A DNA stretch of 64,000 nt, taken from assembly GCA_022360655.1 (NCBI GenBank), contig JAKSCK010000240.1, forward strand, positions 186,001 through 250,000, read 5' to 3'. The stretch is from Spirochaetales bacterium. Lineage in GTDB: Bacteria; Spirochaetota; Spirochaetia; DSM-2461. The translations under genes were made by a program, and so were the position numbers. The stretch's first letter is position 1, and every line of letters starts with the position of its first letter. Positions 25,721-35,093 of this stretch are shown here, in pieces. The notes below the pieces were generated by a model. That model had not been told where the DNA came from and ran no database searches. It was given only the letters and a program-made list of their open reading frames with translations.

Positions 25721-26822
25721 TTCTTTAATTTTTACGGGGGATTATGGACCGATTGATGATTCAATTTCTATATCAGAAGAGGTTGAAAGCTTATTTCTAG
25801 ATTCACTTTTGTGTGTAAATCTAGAAGGATGTATTACATCTAATTTACCAAGAAAAGATAAAAAAGGTGCAATTTTAAGATTAGATTCGAAAAGAATATT
25901 GGATGATTTTAAAAAGCAAAATGTACTGTTTAATCTAGGAAACAATCATATTTATGACTTTGGATCAAATGGAATTGTAGATACAAAAAGTTTTCTAGAT
26001 GATAATGACTTTAAAAATTTTGGAGCGAAAACTCATAATGGTACTTTTGGAGATTTTATTACAATTGAAAATATTGCTGGGAGACGAATTGCTATAGTCA
26101 GTGTGACTATTCCGGAGCGAGGAGGAACATGCGATTCAGTCAAAGAAAAATTTGGTACTCTATATCCTAAATATATCGATAAAATATTAAGAGACTTAGA
26201 CGTAGATTTTAAGTTTTTATGCATACATGGTGGTTGTGAATTTATAACTTTACCATCTCCAGGGATTAGAAAATTGTATAGAAATTTTATAATCAAGGGC
26301 TTTGATGTTGTTATCGGAAACCACCCACATGTACCACAGCCTTATGAATCCTATGGTACGGGACTTATTTTCTACAGTTTAGGCAATTTTGTATTTAATT
26401 TGAAGTATCACGAAAAGTATGAAAAAACTGATTCTGGATATTTTGTAAAATTCACTTTTAAAAAAAAGCTATCCTTTGAGCTAATTTTCATACAAAAGAT
26501 TGACAATATTGTAAGGAAAATTAATCTTCCAGATGAGAGATATCTGATGGATGAAGATAGATATAACAAATTATGGAGATTCTATTCATATAAACGGATA
26601 TTTCCAAACTTAAATTCTTGCACAGCAAAAAAAAACAATAATACTCAATCAAATACTTATGCTAATTCCAAAGCGGTAAGTTTAATACGTAGGGTATTAG
26701 GAAAACTTAAATTTATCGGAAGTTTTTTATTTAATGGTTATCAAAAAGACATAGTTGTTGGTGCATTGAAGTATTTATTTGCTAAAGGATGGAAGAGTGA
26801 TAAAGTTAAATATCAAAGATAA
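25713..26822 (+). CDS. CapA-like metallophosphatase-fold protein
   Basis: A 369-residue protein with the full set of PGA_cap/CapA motifs: FTGDYGPID near the start, VNLEG, LGNNHIYDFG, CIHGGCEF, IGNHPHVPQP and IFYSLGNFVF. CapA is part of poly-gamma-glutamate capsule synthesis, but many homologues sit in polysaccharide loci, where their role is poorly defined and may be amide-bond formation or hydrolysis. The asparagine-synthase-like gene follows and overlaps it, which hints at joint amide chemistry. No CapB/CapC genes are present, so a polyglutamate capsule is unlikely. Confidence 0.82.
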   Translation: MSDSLIFTGDYGPIDDSISISEEVESLFLDSLLCVNLEGCITSNLPRKDKKGAILRLDSKRILDDFKKQNVLFNLGNNHIYDFGSNGIVDTKSFLDDNDFKNFGAKTHNGTFGDFITIENIAGRRIAIVSVTIPERGGTCDSVKEKFGTLYPKYIDKILRDLDVDFKFLCIHGGCEFITLPSPGIRKLYRNFIIKGFDVVIGNHPHVPQPYESYGTGLIFYSLGNFVFNLKYHEKYEKTDSGYFVKFTFKKKLSFELIFIQKIDNIVRKINLPDERYLMDEDRYNKLWRFYSYKRIFPNLNSCTAKKNNNTQSNTYANSKAVSLIRRVLGKLKFIGSFLFNGYQKDIVVGALKYLFAKGWKSDKVKYQR

Positions 26823-28338
26823 TACAAATTTTTGGTTTGAACGTTCTATTGGTGATAGAAAGGTCTTCTTTTCAGGTTATATCTCAGTGTACGGTAAAAC
26901 TTTAGAAAAGGAATTAGCTCTTGATTACATAAATAGAATAATTGGAAATATAAAACAACTAGATACGTATAATATTTTCGAACAGCTAAATGGTTCCTGG
27001 AGCATAGTAATACTTGAAAATGATTCAGCACTCATTGCGGTAGATGTTATAAAATCTAGACCCTTATATTATAGCTCCAATAATGGCGAAGTAATCATTT
27101 CAGATTGTGATAGAAACGTTTTAAATAGCAATAAGATCGAAATTGTTGAAAAGAATGTAGATTATTATAAAGAGCATTTTGTTGCACCACCAGGAGAAAC
27201 AATTGTCAAGGACGTCTACGATGTAAAACCTGGACATTGTGTTTATTTTGGTAATAACACTTATAAGGAATATAAGTACTTTTATTTGCCGGCTAAGCTA
27301 TCATATGCTCCTTTGGATATATTGTTTGATGAAGCATATTCAATTTTTATCAGTGTTTTTAACCGATTAAAAAATTATCTTGAAAATCATAAGAATTCAA
27401 CAATACTACTTCCATTGAGTGGAGGAATGGATTCACGACTAATAGCATATTATTTAAAGGTGCTAGAAGTACAGAATAAGATTATTGCATATACATATGG
27501 GAAGTCAGAGGATGTTGAAGAAGCAAAAATAAGTTATCAAGTTGCACAAGAACTTGGGTTTGAGTGGGAATTTGTACAATATACTAGTGATATGTGGAAA
27601 GATCTTGGTCAAGATCTTGAAAATCGTATTGAGATTAATTCTTCATTAAAAACACTTGTACATCTTCAGGATTATCTAGCAATCGAAAAATTATCAAAAA
27701 AGTATAATGATGTTATAGTTATTCCTGGATTGTGCTTTGACGTTTTAGCTGGATTAACTATTCCAAAAGAATTGTGGGTTGCTAATAATAGTTTTATTTT
27801 TGCAACAAATAAAAAAAATCAAATTTATGATAATGATCTTCTGAATTATGAAGAGTATAAAATCCAAACACGCTTATCTGGTTATATACTTAATAGTTTG
27901 AGAATATATGAAAAATTTGGCTGTCAGTATTATTTACCATATTGGGATATAGAATTGGTAAAATTTTGGTATAGACTACCAACGGAATATCGGATTAATC
28001 GTTATCTTTTTAATCAACTAGTTAAGGCTAAAATATATGTAGGTGACTATAGAAGACTCCTTGAGATTCCTTATGCACTTGGAAGAAGTCACGAAGGTGA
28101 TATTGTTAAAATTGGAAATATTTTTAAGTTAAAATTAAGAGCTAAAAAAATGATTAAAATTATTTTTCCTGATTTTATGAAAAAAGTGAAAAGAATGAGG
28201 AAAGCAAATAATTGTAAAGATGACTATTTGGGAATGTCCGCTATGTTTAACGATGATAGATCTAGTGATCCTTTACAAAAATTGTGTGAATATTATATAG
28301 AAATAGTAAGGAAACAAGTAAGAAATATAGATAAATAA
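26797..28338 (+). CDS. Asparagine-synthase-like protein without glutaminase cysteine
   Basis: The C-terminal half has the ATP pyrophosphatase loop SGGMDSRL and a synthetase domain typical of AsnB. The N-terminal domain looks like a class II glutamine amidotransferase (NGSWSIVILEND, SRPLYYSS), but the expected Cys2 is missing whether translation begins at GTG 26797 or TTG 26779. So it cannot release ammonia from glutamine in the usual way. In P. aeruginosa O-antigen loci a similar protein (WbpS) is thought to amidate uronic acids; the three UDP-sugar dehydrogenases here supply uronic acids. Start and substrate are inference; the family is firm. Confidence 0.75.
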   Translation: MIKLNIKDNTNFWFERSIGDRKVFFSGYISVYGKTLEKELALDYINRIIGNIKQLDTYNIFEQLNGSWSIVILENDSALIAVDVIKSRPLYYSSNNGEVIISDCDRNVLNSNKIEIVEKNVDYYKEHFVAPPGETIVKDVYDVKPGHCVYFGNNTYKEYKYFYLPAKLSYAPLDILFDEAYSIFISVFNRLKNYLENHKNSTILLPLSGGMDSRLIAYYLKVLEVQNKIIAYTYGKSEDVEEAKISYQVAQELGFEWEFVQYTSDMWKDLGQDLENRIEINSSLKTLVHLQDYLAIEKLSKKYNDVIVIPGLCFDVLAGLTIPKELWVANNSFIFATNKKNQIYDNDLLNYEEYKIQTRLSGYILNSLRIYEKFGCQYYLPYWDIELVKFWYRLPTEYRINRYLFNQLVKAKIYVGDYRRLLEIPYALGRSHEGDIVKIGNIFKLKLRAKKMIKIIFPDFMKKVKRMRKANNCKDDYLGMSAMFNDDRSSDPLQKLCEYYIEIVRKQVRNIDK

Positions 28339-28377
28339 GTTATTTCTTGCGATTTGAAATGATTAATTGGAGATGAT

Positions 28378-29499
28378 ATGAGGATACTCTTTCTTTTCGG
28401 AACTCGTCCAGAAGCCATAAAAATGGCCCCATTAATAAAAGAATTTTCAAAGCATGAGAGTTTTCAAAATATTGTTTGTGTTACAGGACAACATCGTGAA
28501 ATGTTGGATCAAGTACTGGAATTTTTCAAAATTGTTCCAGACTATGATTTTAATCTCATGACGAAGAATCAGTCTCTCATTACATTGACTAGCCGAATCC
28601 TTGTTGAATTGGAAAAAGTGATTGATGCAGAAACTCCTGATTTGATTTTCGTCCAGGGGGATACCACAACTGTACTTGCAGGCGCTTTAGGAGGGGCTTA
28701 CAAGAGCATTCCTGTTGCTCATCTTGAAGCTGGACTTCGAACCGGGGACAAATCTTCACCATTTCCAGAAGAGATCAATCGTGTGCTGACAGGTCATGTG
28801 AGTCAGTGGCATTTTGTTCCTACTGATAGACCTGCAGAGAATCTAAGAAAAGAGAGCATTACCGAAAATGTTTATAAGGTTGGGAATACCGTCATTGACG
28901 CATTGCTTCTTGGCCTTTCATTGATAAAGAATGAAAGTGAAAAAATTCATCAGGAAGTCTTTCCCTTCCTTGATTTAACTCAGCGAACAATTCTTGTGAC
29001 TGGTCACCGTAGAGAGAGTTTTGGCGAGCCCTTTTTCCGAGTTTGTGCTGCTCTGCGTCGACTCGCTTCAGAGTTTTCGGATGTGCAGTTTGTATACCCC
29101 GTCCATTTAAATCCCAATGTTCGTCAAGTTGTCATGAAAGAACTTGGGGATATATCTAATATCCATCTCATAGAACCTTTGAACTATAAGCACATTATTT
29201 GGTTAATGAATCAGTCCTATCTTGTGATGACCGATTCAGGTGGAATTCAAGAGGAGGCCCCAACTCTTGGAAAACCTGTTGTAGTGATGCGAGAGGTGAC
29301 GGAGCGACAGGAGGGGGTGGATGCAGGTACAGCCAAGCTTGTTGGGACTGATGATGAAAAAATCTACAAGGTGACAAGAAAACTGCTTGTTGATGAGAGT
29401 GCATATTCTCAAATGGCGAATGCTGTGAATCCCTATGGCGATGGGACCACCAGTCAGCAGATTGCAAAAATTCTTAAGGAGAACTTTTCGTGTCAATGA
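28378..29499 (+). CDS. wecB: UDP-N-acetylglucosamine 2-epimerase (WecB)
   Basis: A 373-residue non-hydrolysing UDP-GlcNAc 2-epimerase with GTRPEAIKMAPLI near the start, HLEAGLRTGD, PFPEEINR, TGHRRESFG and MTDSGGIQEEA. It converts UDP-GlcNAc to UDP-ManNAc. It is followed by a WecC-type dehydrogenase whose start overlaps its end, giving UDP-ManNAcA. Its base composition is clearly higher in GC than the block before it. It differs from the WbpI-like epimerase at 16229, in agreement with a different substrate. Confidence 0.93.
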   Translation: MRILFLFGTRPEAIKMAPLIKEFSKHESFQNIVCVTGQHREMLDQVLEFFKIVPDYDFNLMTKNQSLITLTSRILVELEKVIDAETPDLIFVQGDTTTVLAGALGGAYKSIPVAHLEAGLRTGDKSSPFPEEINRVLTGHVSQWHFVPTDRPAENLRKESITENVYKVGNTVIDALLLGLSLIKNESEKIHQEVFPFLDLTQRTILVTGHRRESFGEPFFRVCAALRRLASEFSDVQFVYPVHLNPNVRQVVMKELGDISNIHLIEPLNYKHIIWLMNQSYLVMTDSGGIQEEAPTLGKPVVVMREVTERQEGVDAGTAKLVGTDDEKIYKVTRKLLVDESAYSQMANAVNPYGDGTTSQQIAKILKENFSCQ

Positions 29500-30722
29500 T
29501 AAAAACGGATAAAACAATCTGTGTGATGGGTTTAGGTTACATTGGTCTTCCCACAGCGGCATTGCTTGCCAGTCAAGGTTATCGTGTTCATGGTGTTGAT
29601 GTTCACCAACGAATTGTTGATCAACTTAATAGAGGAGAAATCCATATTGTAGAACCTGATCTTGATGGATATGTAAAAAAGGCCGTCGAGAGTGGCCGAT
29701 TTAATGCTTCATTGGAACCAACTCAAGCAGATGTTTTTATGATATGTGTTCCCACTCCGTTTCATCGAACAGGGAAGGATGGCATCCCACAGCCTGATCT
29801 TTCCTATGTCATTGATGCTGCAAAAAAAATTGCCCCATTTTTAAAAGAGGGAAATGGAGTCATTCTTGAATCAACCTCACCAGTTGGAAGTACCGAGAAG
29901 GTGATTGATGCGGTGAAGGAAGTGAACGGAATCACCCAAGGTGTCCACTTTGCCTACTGCCCAGAGCGTGTTCTGCCGGGAAGAATCATGACAGAACTCA
30001 TTGAAAATGATCGAATCGTTGGCGGTGTTGATCAGGAATCAACGGAAAGTATTGCGTCTTTTTACAGCCACTTTGTCAAAGGTGAAGTACTCAAAACTGA
30101 TGCCCGTACAGCAGAGATGTGTAAACTTGTTGAAAACGCTTCTCGGGATTCTCAGATTGCATTTGCAAATGAGCTTTCCCTGATTTGTGATGAAGTAAAA
30201 GTTGATGTTTGGGAATTGATTAACCTAGCGAATCATCATCCTAGAGTGAATATACTTCAACCTGGATGTGGTGTTGGAGGTCACTGTATCGCGGTGGATC
30301 CCTGGTTTCTTGTGAGCCAATCACCCCAAAATGCAAGGCTTATTCGAGCAGCAAGAGAAGTCAATGATGGGAAGCCCGATTGGGTTGTGAAGAAAGTTCA
30401 GGAAAAGGCTGTGGACTGGCGAGAAGAGCATGGGCACAGTGCTCGTATTGCCTGCATGGGGCTTAGCTTCAAGCCTGACATTGATGATCTCAGAGAATCA
30501 CCAGCATTAAGGATTGCACAAGAACTGACAAAGACTGGATTGGATGTTGTTTGCTGTGAACCTCATGTTGAGAACATTGAAGGATTGAACCTTGTTCCTT
30601 GTGATGAGATCTATGATCGTGCCGATATTTTTGTTTACTTAGTTGCCCATAGTGTATTTAAAGATTTGATAACCTCAGATGGGGTGAATCTGGACTTTTG
30701 TGGATTAAAAGCCTTCTCATAG
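29490..30722 (+). CDS. wecC: UDP-ManNAc 6-dehydrogenase (WecC)
   Basis: A 410-residue NAD-dependent UDP-sugar dehydrogenase: GLGYIGLPTAALLA near the start, YCPERVLPGR in the middle, and the catalytic cysteine in GCGVGGHCIAVDPWFL. It oxidises UDP-ManNAc to UDP-ManNAcA. The start is GTG 29490 after AAGGAG, overlapping wecB by ten bases; ATG 29496 is the alternative. Pairing with wecB makes the assignment strong. The product gives the glycan an acidic ManNAcA residue. Confidence 0.93.
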   Translation: MSMIKTDKTICVMGLGYIGLPTAALLASQGYRVHGVDVHQRIVDQLNRGEIHIVEPDLDGYVKKAVESGRFNASLEPTQADVFMICVPTPFHRTGKDGIPQPDLSYVIDAAKKIAPFLKEGNGVILESTSPVGSTEKVIDAVKEVNGITQGVHFAYCPERVLPGRIMTELIENDRIVGGVDQESTESIASFYSHFVKGEVLKTDARTAEMCKLVENASRDSQIAFANELSLICDEVKVDVWELINLANHHPRVNILQPGCGVGGHCIAVDPWFLVSQSPQNARLIRAAREVNDGKPDWVVKKVQEKAVDWREEHGHSARIACMGLSFKPDIDDLRESPALRIAQELTKTGLDVVCCEPHVENIEGLNLVPCDEIYDRADIFVYLVAHSVFKDLITSDGVNLDFCGLKAFS

Positions 30723-30752
30723 CAAGATCATATAGTGAGGACCACTGATAAA

Positions 30753-31745
30753 ATGAAAATACTCGTAACAGGGATTGCTGGATTTATTGGTTTTCATGTG
30801 GCTAAACACTTAGCTACTCTTGGGCATGACATTGTTGGTCTAGATAATCTAAATGATTACTATGATCCTTTTTTAAAAAAATCTCGCCTTAGAGAATTAG
30901 GAATTAGAGCTGATCAGGGCACAAAAAATAAAAATGAGAGAAAAATCTTCTATCAATTAGATATCACGGATGCAGATGCTTTAGAAAAGGTCTTTGATGA
31001 GCATCAATTTGATGCGATTTGTCATCTCGCTGCTCAAGCTGGTGTCCGTTATAGTATTGAAAATCCTCGAGCATATATTGATTCCAACCTTGTTGGTTTT
31101 TTCAATGTTCTTGACCAATGTAGGTTATATAATATTCCAAAGTTGGTTTATGCAAGTAGTTCATCTGTTTACGGATCTCGTGAAGATGCTAAGTTTTCAG
31201 AAACTGATATTACTGATTCTCCTGAATCTCTATATGCTGCAACAAAAAAATCCAATGAGTTAATGGCGTCTGCTTATTCCAAAGTCTATGGTATGGATGT
31301 GACAGGATTGCGATTTTTTACTGTTTATGGACCATGGGGACGTCCTGATATGGCTCCTATGTTGTTTACAAAAGCCATCATAGCAGGTGAAGCAATTAAA
31401 GTATTTAATCATGGTAATGTACAACGGGATTTTACATATATAGATGATATTGTTGAAGGTATTATTCGTGTTCTTCTTGATCCTATTCATCGGTGTGAAT
31501 CTCGAGTTTTCAATATAGGTTGTAGTCAACCTGTATCAGTTCTCAATTTTATAAAAATACTCGAGAAGCGAATTGGAAAAAGTGCCAACATGAAAATGTT
31601 TCCCAAGCAAGTTGGTGATGTTATTTCCACATTTGCAGATGTGTCATTATTAGCAAAAACGTATAATTACCAACCCAGTATTGATCTAGAGAAAGGTATT
31701 AATTCGTTTATTGATTGGTATAAACATTTTTACTCAAATCAGTAA
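30753..31745 (+). CDS. UDP-glucuronate 4-epimerase-like NAD-dependent epimerase
   Basis: A 330-residue extended short-chain dehydrogenase/reductase. The NAD motif is TGIAGFIG, the catalytic pair is a serine in SSSSVYG and Y-x3-K in YAATKKSNE. LDNLNDYYDPFLKKSRL is characteristic of UDP-glucuronate 4-epimerases, which make UDP-galacturonate. A UDP-glucose dehydrogenase next door supplies the substrate. ATG 30753 starts the natural sequence MKILVTGIAG; GTG 30735 would add six residues. Epimerisation at C4 of UDP-GlcA is the best call, though UDP-GlcNAcA is possible given this locus. Confidence 0.82.
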   Translation: MKILVTGIAGFIGFHVAKHLATLGHDIVGLDNLNDYYDPFLKKSRLRELGIRADQGTKNKNERKIFYQLDITDADALEKVFDEHQFDAICHLAAQAGVRYSIENPRAYIDSNLVGFFNVLDQCRLYNIPKLVYASSSSVYGSREDAKFSETDITDSPESLYAATKKSNELMASAYSKVYGMDVTGLRFFTVYGPWGRPDMAPMLFTKAIIAGEAIKVFNHGNVQRDFTYIDDIVEGIIRVLLDPIHRCESRVFNIGCSQPVSVLNFIKILEKRIGKSANMKMFPKQVGDVISTFADVSLLAKTYNYQPSIDLEKGINSFIDWYKHFYSNQ

Positions 31746-31787
31746 GTTTAATTATTTGAGTTCAGATTGAAAGTTTAAGGATTTGTA

Positions 31788-33098
31788 ATGTCAAAGAATA
31801 TATGTGTTATAGGAACAGGCTATGTAGGACTCATCGCTGCAATAGGCCTTGCTGAATTTGGTAATCAGGTTACAGGGGTTGACCTAGATCAAAGTAAGAT
31901 TGATCTACTAAATAAGGGGAGGTCACCAATATATGAACCAGGAATAGAAACTTATTTAAATAGAAACTTTCAATCAGGGCGTCTTAAGTTTTCTACCAAT
32001 GTAGTTGAAGGAATTTTGAATGCAGATATAGTCTTTATTGCTGTTGGAACACCTGAAACTGAAAATGGTGAGCCAGATCTTACTGCTTTAAATTCAGTTG
32101 TTGAAGAGATTTCTAGGAATTTAAATTCTTATAAAGTCATAGTTGTAAAATCTACAGTTCCTATTGGAACAAATAGAACCATTCATAACTTATTAAGAAT
32201 GCAACATTCTGAAACACTTTTTGATGTGGTTAGTAATCCTGAATTCCTTAGAGAAGGTAGTTCAATTCAGGACTTTTTTCATCCTGATCGCATGATTGTT
32301 GGTTGTAGAACAGAAAAAGCGAAGAGTTTGATGTTTGAAGTTTTTCGCCCACTGAATGTGATGTCTGTTCCATTTGTTTGGTGTGATTGGGAAACAGCTG
32401 AATTGATCAAATACTCTGCGAATGCTTTTTTAGCATTAAAAGTCACATATATAAATCAAATAGCTAATATCTGCGAGGCAATTGGTGCAGATGTTCATGA
32501 TGTTGCACGTGCATTGGGAATGGATGGTCGGATAAGTCCTAAGTTTTTTCATCCTGGACCAGGCTTTGGAGGAAGTTGCTTTCCTAAGGATACAAAGGCG
32601 CTTGTCCAAATAGCAAAAGATATAAATGAGCCAATTTCGTTAATTGAAACAGTCATTAAGGCAAACTCAGTGCAAAAAACACGTTGCATTAGTCGACTTA
32701 TACAGACAGGTGTATCTTTCGAAAATTCTACTGTAGCTGTATTGGGTATTGCTTTTAAGCAGCAGACTGATGATCTGCGAGAAAGTCCTGCAGTGGAAAT
32801 CATTGAAAAGCTCCAATCTCTAGGAGCTACGGTTCAGCTTCATGATCCTCAAGCCATGGAAGGATACAAAAAAGTTAACAAGGTTGCGAGCTTTTTTGAA
32901 ACATCTTTAGAAGCTTGTGAAGGTGCTGATGTAGTTATCATTGCAACAGAGTGGAATGAGTATAGAAATCTTCCATTAGAAAAATTAAAGAACATAATGA
33001 ATGGTGACATTTTATATGATACCCGTAATGTTTTAGAACCAGAATTAGCACGTTCTTTTGGCTTTAAATACTTCAGCAGTGGTCGTGGATTGTTTTGA
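31788..33098 (+). CDS. ugd: UDP-glucose 6-dehydrogenase
   Basis: A 436-residue UDP-glucose/GDP-mannose dehydrogenase family protein with GTGYVGLIAAIGLAEFG near residue 9, NPEFLREGSS, and the catalytic cysteine in GPGFGGSCFPKDTKAL. The FGGSCFPKDT form and NPEFLREG mark the UDP-glucose type and separate it from the WbpA and WecC types, both GGHC. It makes UDP-glucuronate, the likely substrate of the epimerase just upstream. It is the third UDP-sugar dehydrogenase in the window. Confidence 0.92.
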   Translation: MSKNICVIGTGYVGLIAAIGLAEFGNQVTGVDLDQSKIDLLNKGRSPIYEPGIETYLNRNFQSGRLKFSTNVVEGILNADIVFIAVGTPETENGEPDLTALNSVVEEISRNLNSYKVIVVKSTVPIGTNRTIHNLLRMQHSETLFDVVSNPEFLREGSSIQDFFHPDRMIVGCRTEKAKSLMFEVFRPLNVMSVPFVWCDWETAELIKYSANAFLALKVTYINQIANICEAIGADVHDVARALGMDGRISPKFFHPGPGFGGSCFPKDTKALVQIAKDINEPISLIETVIKANSVQKTRCISRLIQTGVSFENSTVAVLGIAFKQQTDDLRESPAVEIIEKLQSLGATVQLHDPQAMEGYKKVNKVASFFETSLEACEGADVVIIATEWNEYRNLPLEKLKNIMNGDILYDTRNVLEPELARSFGFKYFSSGRGLF

Positions 33099-33139
33099 AA
33101 TAATCGGATGTGTTGATGTATTTTGATTGGAAATGAATC

Positions 33140-34072
33140 ATGAAAACTAGTTTTAGATGGTTAGCCCATCATCCCATAGAAGCTCATCCTGCAATGGTTA
33201 ATCTTGGGAGAGGGTGCCATGTTTTTTATCAAATTCCGTATAATAACTCCCAGGCAATTATTTTATTGAAATCATTAAAATTCCTAGGAAGTGAGTTATT
33301 AAAGGTTGTTGTACGACCATTTGATCAAGTTACAGGTGAATGGATTCATACTGATAGCAAATTTTGGGATCTATTGAGCAAAGAAGTTGGTCATGCAATC
33401 TCCTTATCATCGGAATCAGTTTCATCGTTTTCAAAATCAATACCTAGGGGTTCTCAATCAACACCTATTGGGACTTTTTATATTAATTTAAATTTAGAAA
33501 TAGAGAAGCTTTGGAAACGTCTTCATTCAAAGCATCGTAATGTGATCAGAAAATCCCAATCGTTAGGCGTTGTCATTGATAAAGGATCCCATTGTTTAGA
33601 CGATTCATTTAATGTCTATAAAGCTTCTCAAGAGCGATCAGGAAATAGTTCAATTTCAAAGAGTCAATACTCTGATTTGTATCATAAGTTAAGTCCTAAT
33701 GTTGAAATATATGTTGCGTATTATGATGAAGAACCGGTTGCAGGATGCTTCATACCATTTAGTACTCGAAATGCCATCTATCTTTATGGTGGTGTTGCTA
33801 ACTCTAAACCAACAGGTGTTTCAAATTTAATGCATTGGGAAGTTCTCAAAGACTTAAAAAAACAGGGTGTGGGAATGTTTGACTTTTTTGGTGTAAGACC
33901 TAATTCACCTAAAGGCTCAAAGTATGAAGGCCTATATCGATACAAAGAGCGTTTTGGAGGTGAATTAGTAGAAGGCTTTATGTGGACACTAATATTCTCT
34001 CCTGTACGCTATAATTTATATAAAGGGTTACGTAATTTTCTTTTGAACTTTCGTAGGAGTCTGAATGGATAA
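33140..34072 (+). CDS. FemAB/GNAT-like acyltransferase
   Basis: A 310-residue protein matching FemAB-like N-acyltransferases: LHSKHRNVIRKSQSLGV is the typical KHRxxIRKA region, followed by VYKASQERSGN, VAGCFIPF, and a C-terminal DFFGVRPNSPKGSKYEGLYRYKERFGG. FemAB proteins use aminoacyl-tRNA to add amino acids, and GNAT-related relatives in exopolysaccharide loci are thought to modify sugars with acyl groups. It overlaps the deacetylase gene by 8 bases. The family is clear; the donor and acceptor are unknown. Confidence 0.75.
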   Translation: MKTSFRWLAHHPIEAHPAMVNLGRGCHVFYQIPYNNSQAIILLKSLKFLGSELLKVVVRPFDQVTGEWIHTDSKFWDLLSKEVGHAISLSSESVSSFSKSIPRGSQSTPIGTFYINLNLEIEKLWKRLHSKHRNVIRKSQSLGVVIDKGSHCLDDSFNVYKASQERSGNSSISKSQYSDLYHKLSPNVEIYVAYYDEEPVAGCFIPFSTRNAIYLYGGVANSKPTGVSNLMHWEVLKDLKKQGVGMFDFFGVRPNSPKGSKYEGLYRYKERFGGELVEGFMWTLIFSPVRYNLYKGLRNFLLNFRRSLNG

Positions 34073-35093
34073 GAAGATTATCTTGACATTTGATTATGAA
34101 TTATTTTTAAAGAAGTCTGGTACAATAGAAAAATGCCTCATAGAGCCAACTCAAAAATTTATTGAACAGTCGAAAAAATTTCCTATTTATGGTACATTTT
34201 ATGTTGATGTACTTTTCTTGCTAAAAATTAAACATAGATATCCATTAGAATACCACAAAATTCGAGATCAATTAAAACGGTTAGTAGATGATGGTAATCG
34301 GCTGGAACTTCATCTTCATCCTTCTTGGAAGGATGCCGTAGAAGCTCAATCTAAGGATACACTTCAATGGAATTTTCCAAAATTTGATTTCTATAGCCTG
34401 AAGAGTTTCTCATCTCTGGAAATCCAAACAATGTTCTTGGAAGGTAAGTGCGAGCTAGAAGAGATTGCACAAGAAATTGAGCAGGATTATAGGTTACATT
34501 CTTTTCGTGCTGGTGGATGGTCGATCACACCATTTAAAGCAATTAAAGACGCAATGATTCAAAGTGATATCTATGTTGATTCAACCGTTGCTCCTGGATT
34601 ATATCGTGAGAGTGATGTTCAAAATTATGATTTTCGTGAGTCGTCACGGGATAAGGTGTATTGGACATTTTCTAATAATCCTGCAAAAGCAAATAAAGGT
34701 AAATTTACTGAGTGGCCTATAACAACATATAAAATTTCTATATTTGGAAAAATCCTCCGAAAGATTGAACGAAAATCGGAGATGAATAAAAGACCCGATA
34801 ATTTTGACATTTTTGGTGATGGAGTAGGAATGTCTATCTCTGATGTTGGACTCCGGAATGGTGAGTCTGTTTTTCATCGTATACTTCGCCCTAATATGTA
34901 TACATTGCAGGATGTGATCCCAAGCGAACTGATACGCAGAATAAAGAATGAAAGAAGGGATTGGATTACATTTATCTCTCACCCCAAAAAGCTTTCGAAT
35001 AACTCATTTCTTGCTATTCAAAAGCTAGCTGAAAATGGTTGTGAATTTTATACCATAAAAGGAGCTCTTGATGCTCTGAAGGATGATCAATGA
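34065..35093 (+). CDS. Polysaccharide deacetylase-like protein
   Basis: A 342-residue protein with motifs of a NodB-like deacetylase fold: ILTFDYELF near the start (the DxE/D-type metal motif as DYE), LELHLHPSW with two histidines, and HSFRAGGWS. These occur in WalW-like and related proteins of lipopolysaccharide and exopolysaccharide loci. Removal of an N-acetyl group would expose an amine that the FemAB-like neighbour could acylate. It is coupled to the next glycosyltransferase (ATGA). The exact substrate is unknown. Confidence 0.75.
   Translation: MDKKIILTFDYELFLKKSGTIEKCLIEPTQKFIEQSKKFPIYGTFYVDVLFLLKIKHRYPLEYHKIRDQLKRLVDDGNRLELHLHPSWKDAVEAQSKDTLQWNFPKFDFYSLKSFSSLEIQTMFLEGKCELEEIAQEIEQDYRLHSFRAGGWSITPFKAIKDAMIQSDIYVDSTVAPGLYRESDVQNYDFRESSRDKVYWTFSNNPAKANKGKFTEWPITTYKISIFGKILRKIERKSEMNKRPDNFDIFGDGVGMSISDVGLRNGESVFHRILRPNMYTLQDVIPSELIRRIKNERRDWITFISHPKKLSNNSFLAIQKLAENGCEFYTIKGALDALKDDQ

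Noticed and set aside
25713-26822. Poly-gamma-glutamate capsule locus
   Set aside because: Only a CapA-like gene is present; capB and capC are missing and the neighbours are sugar enzymes.
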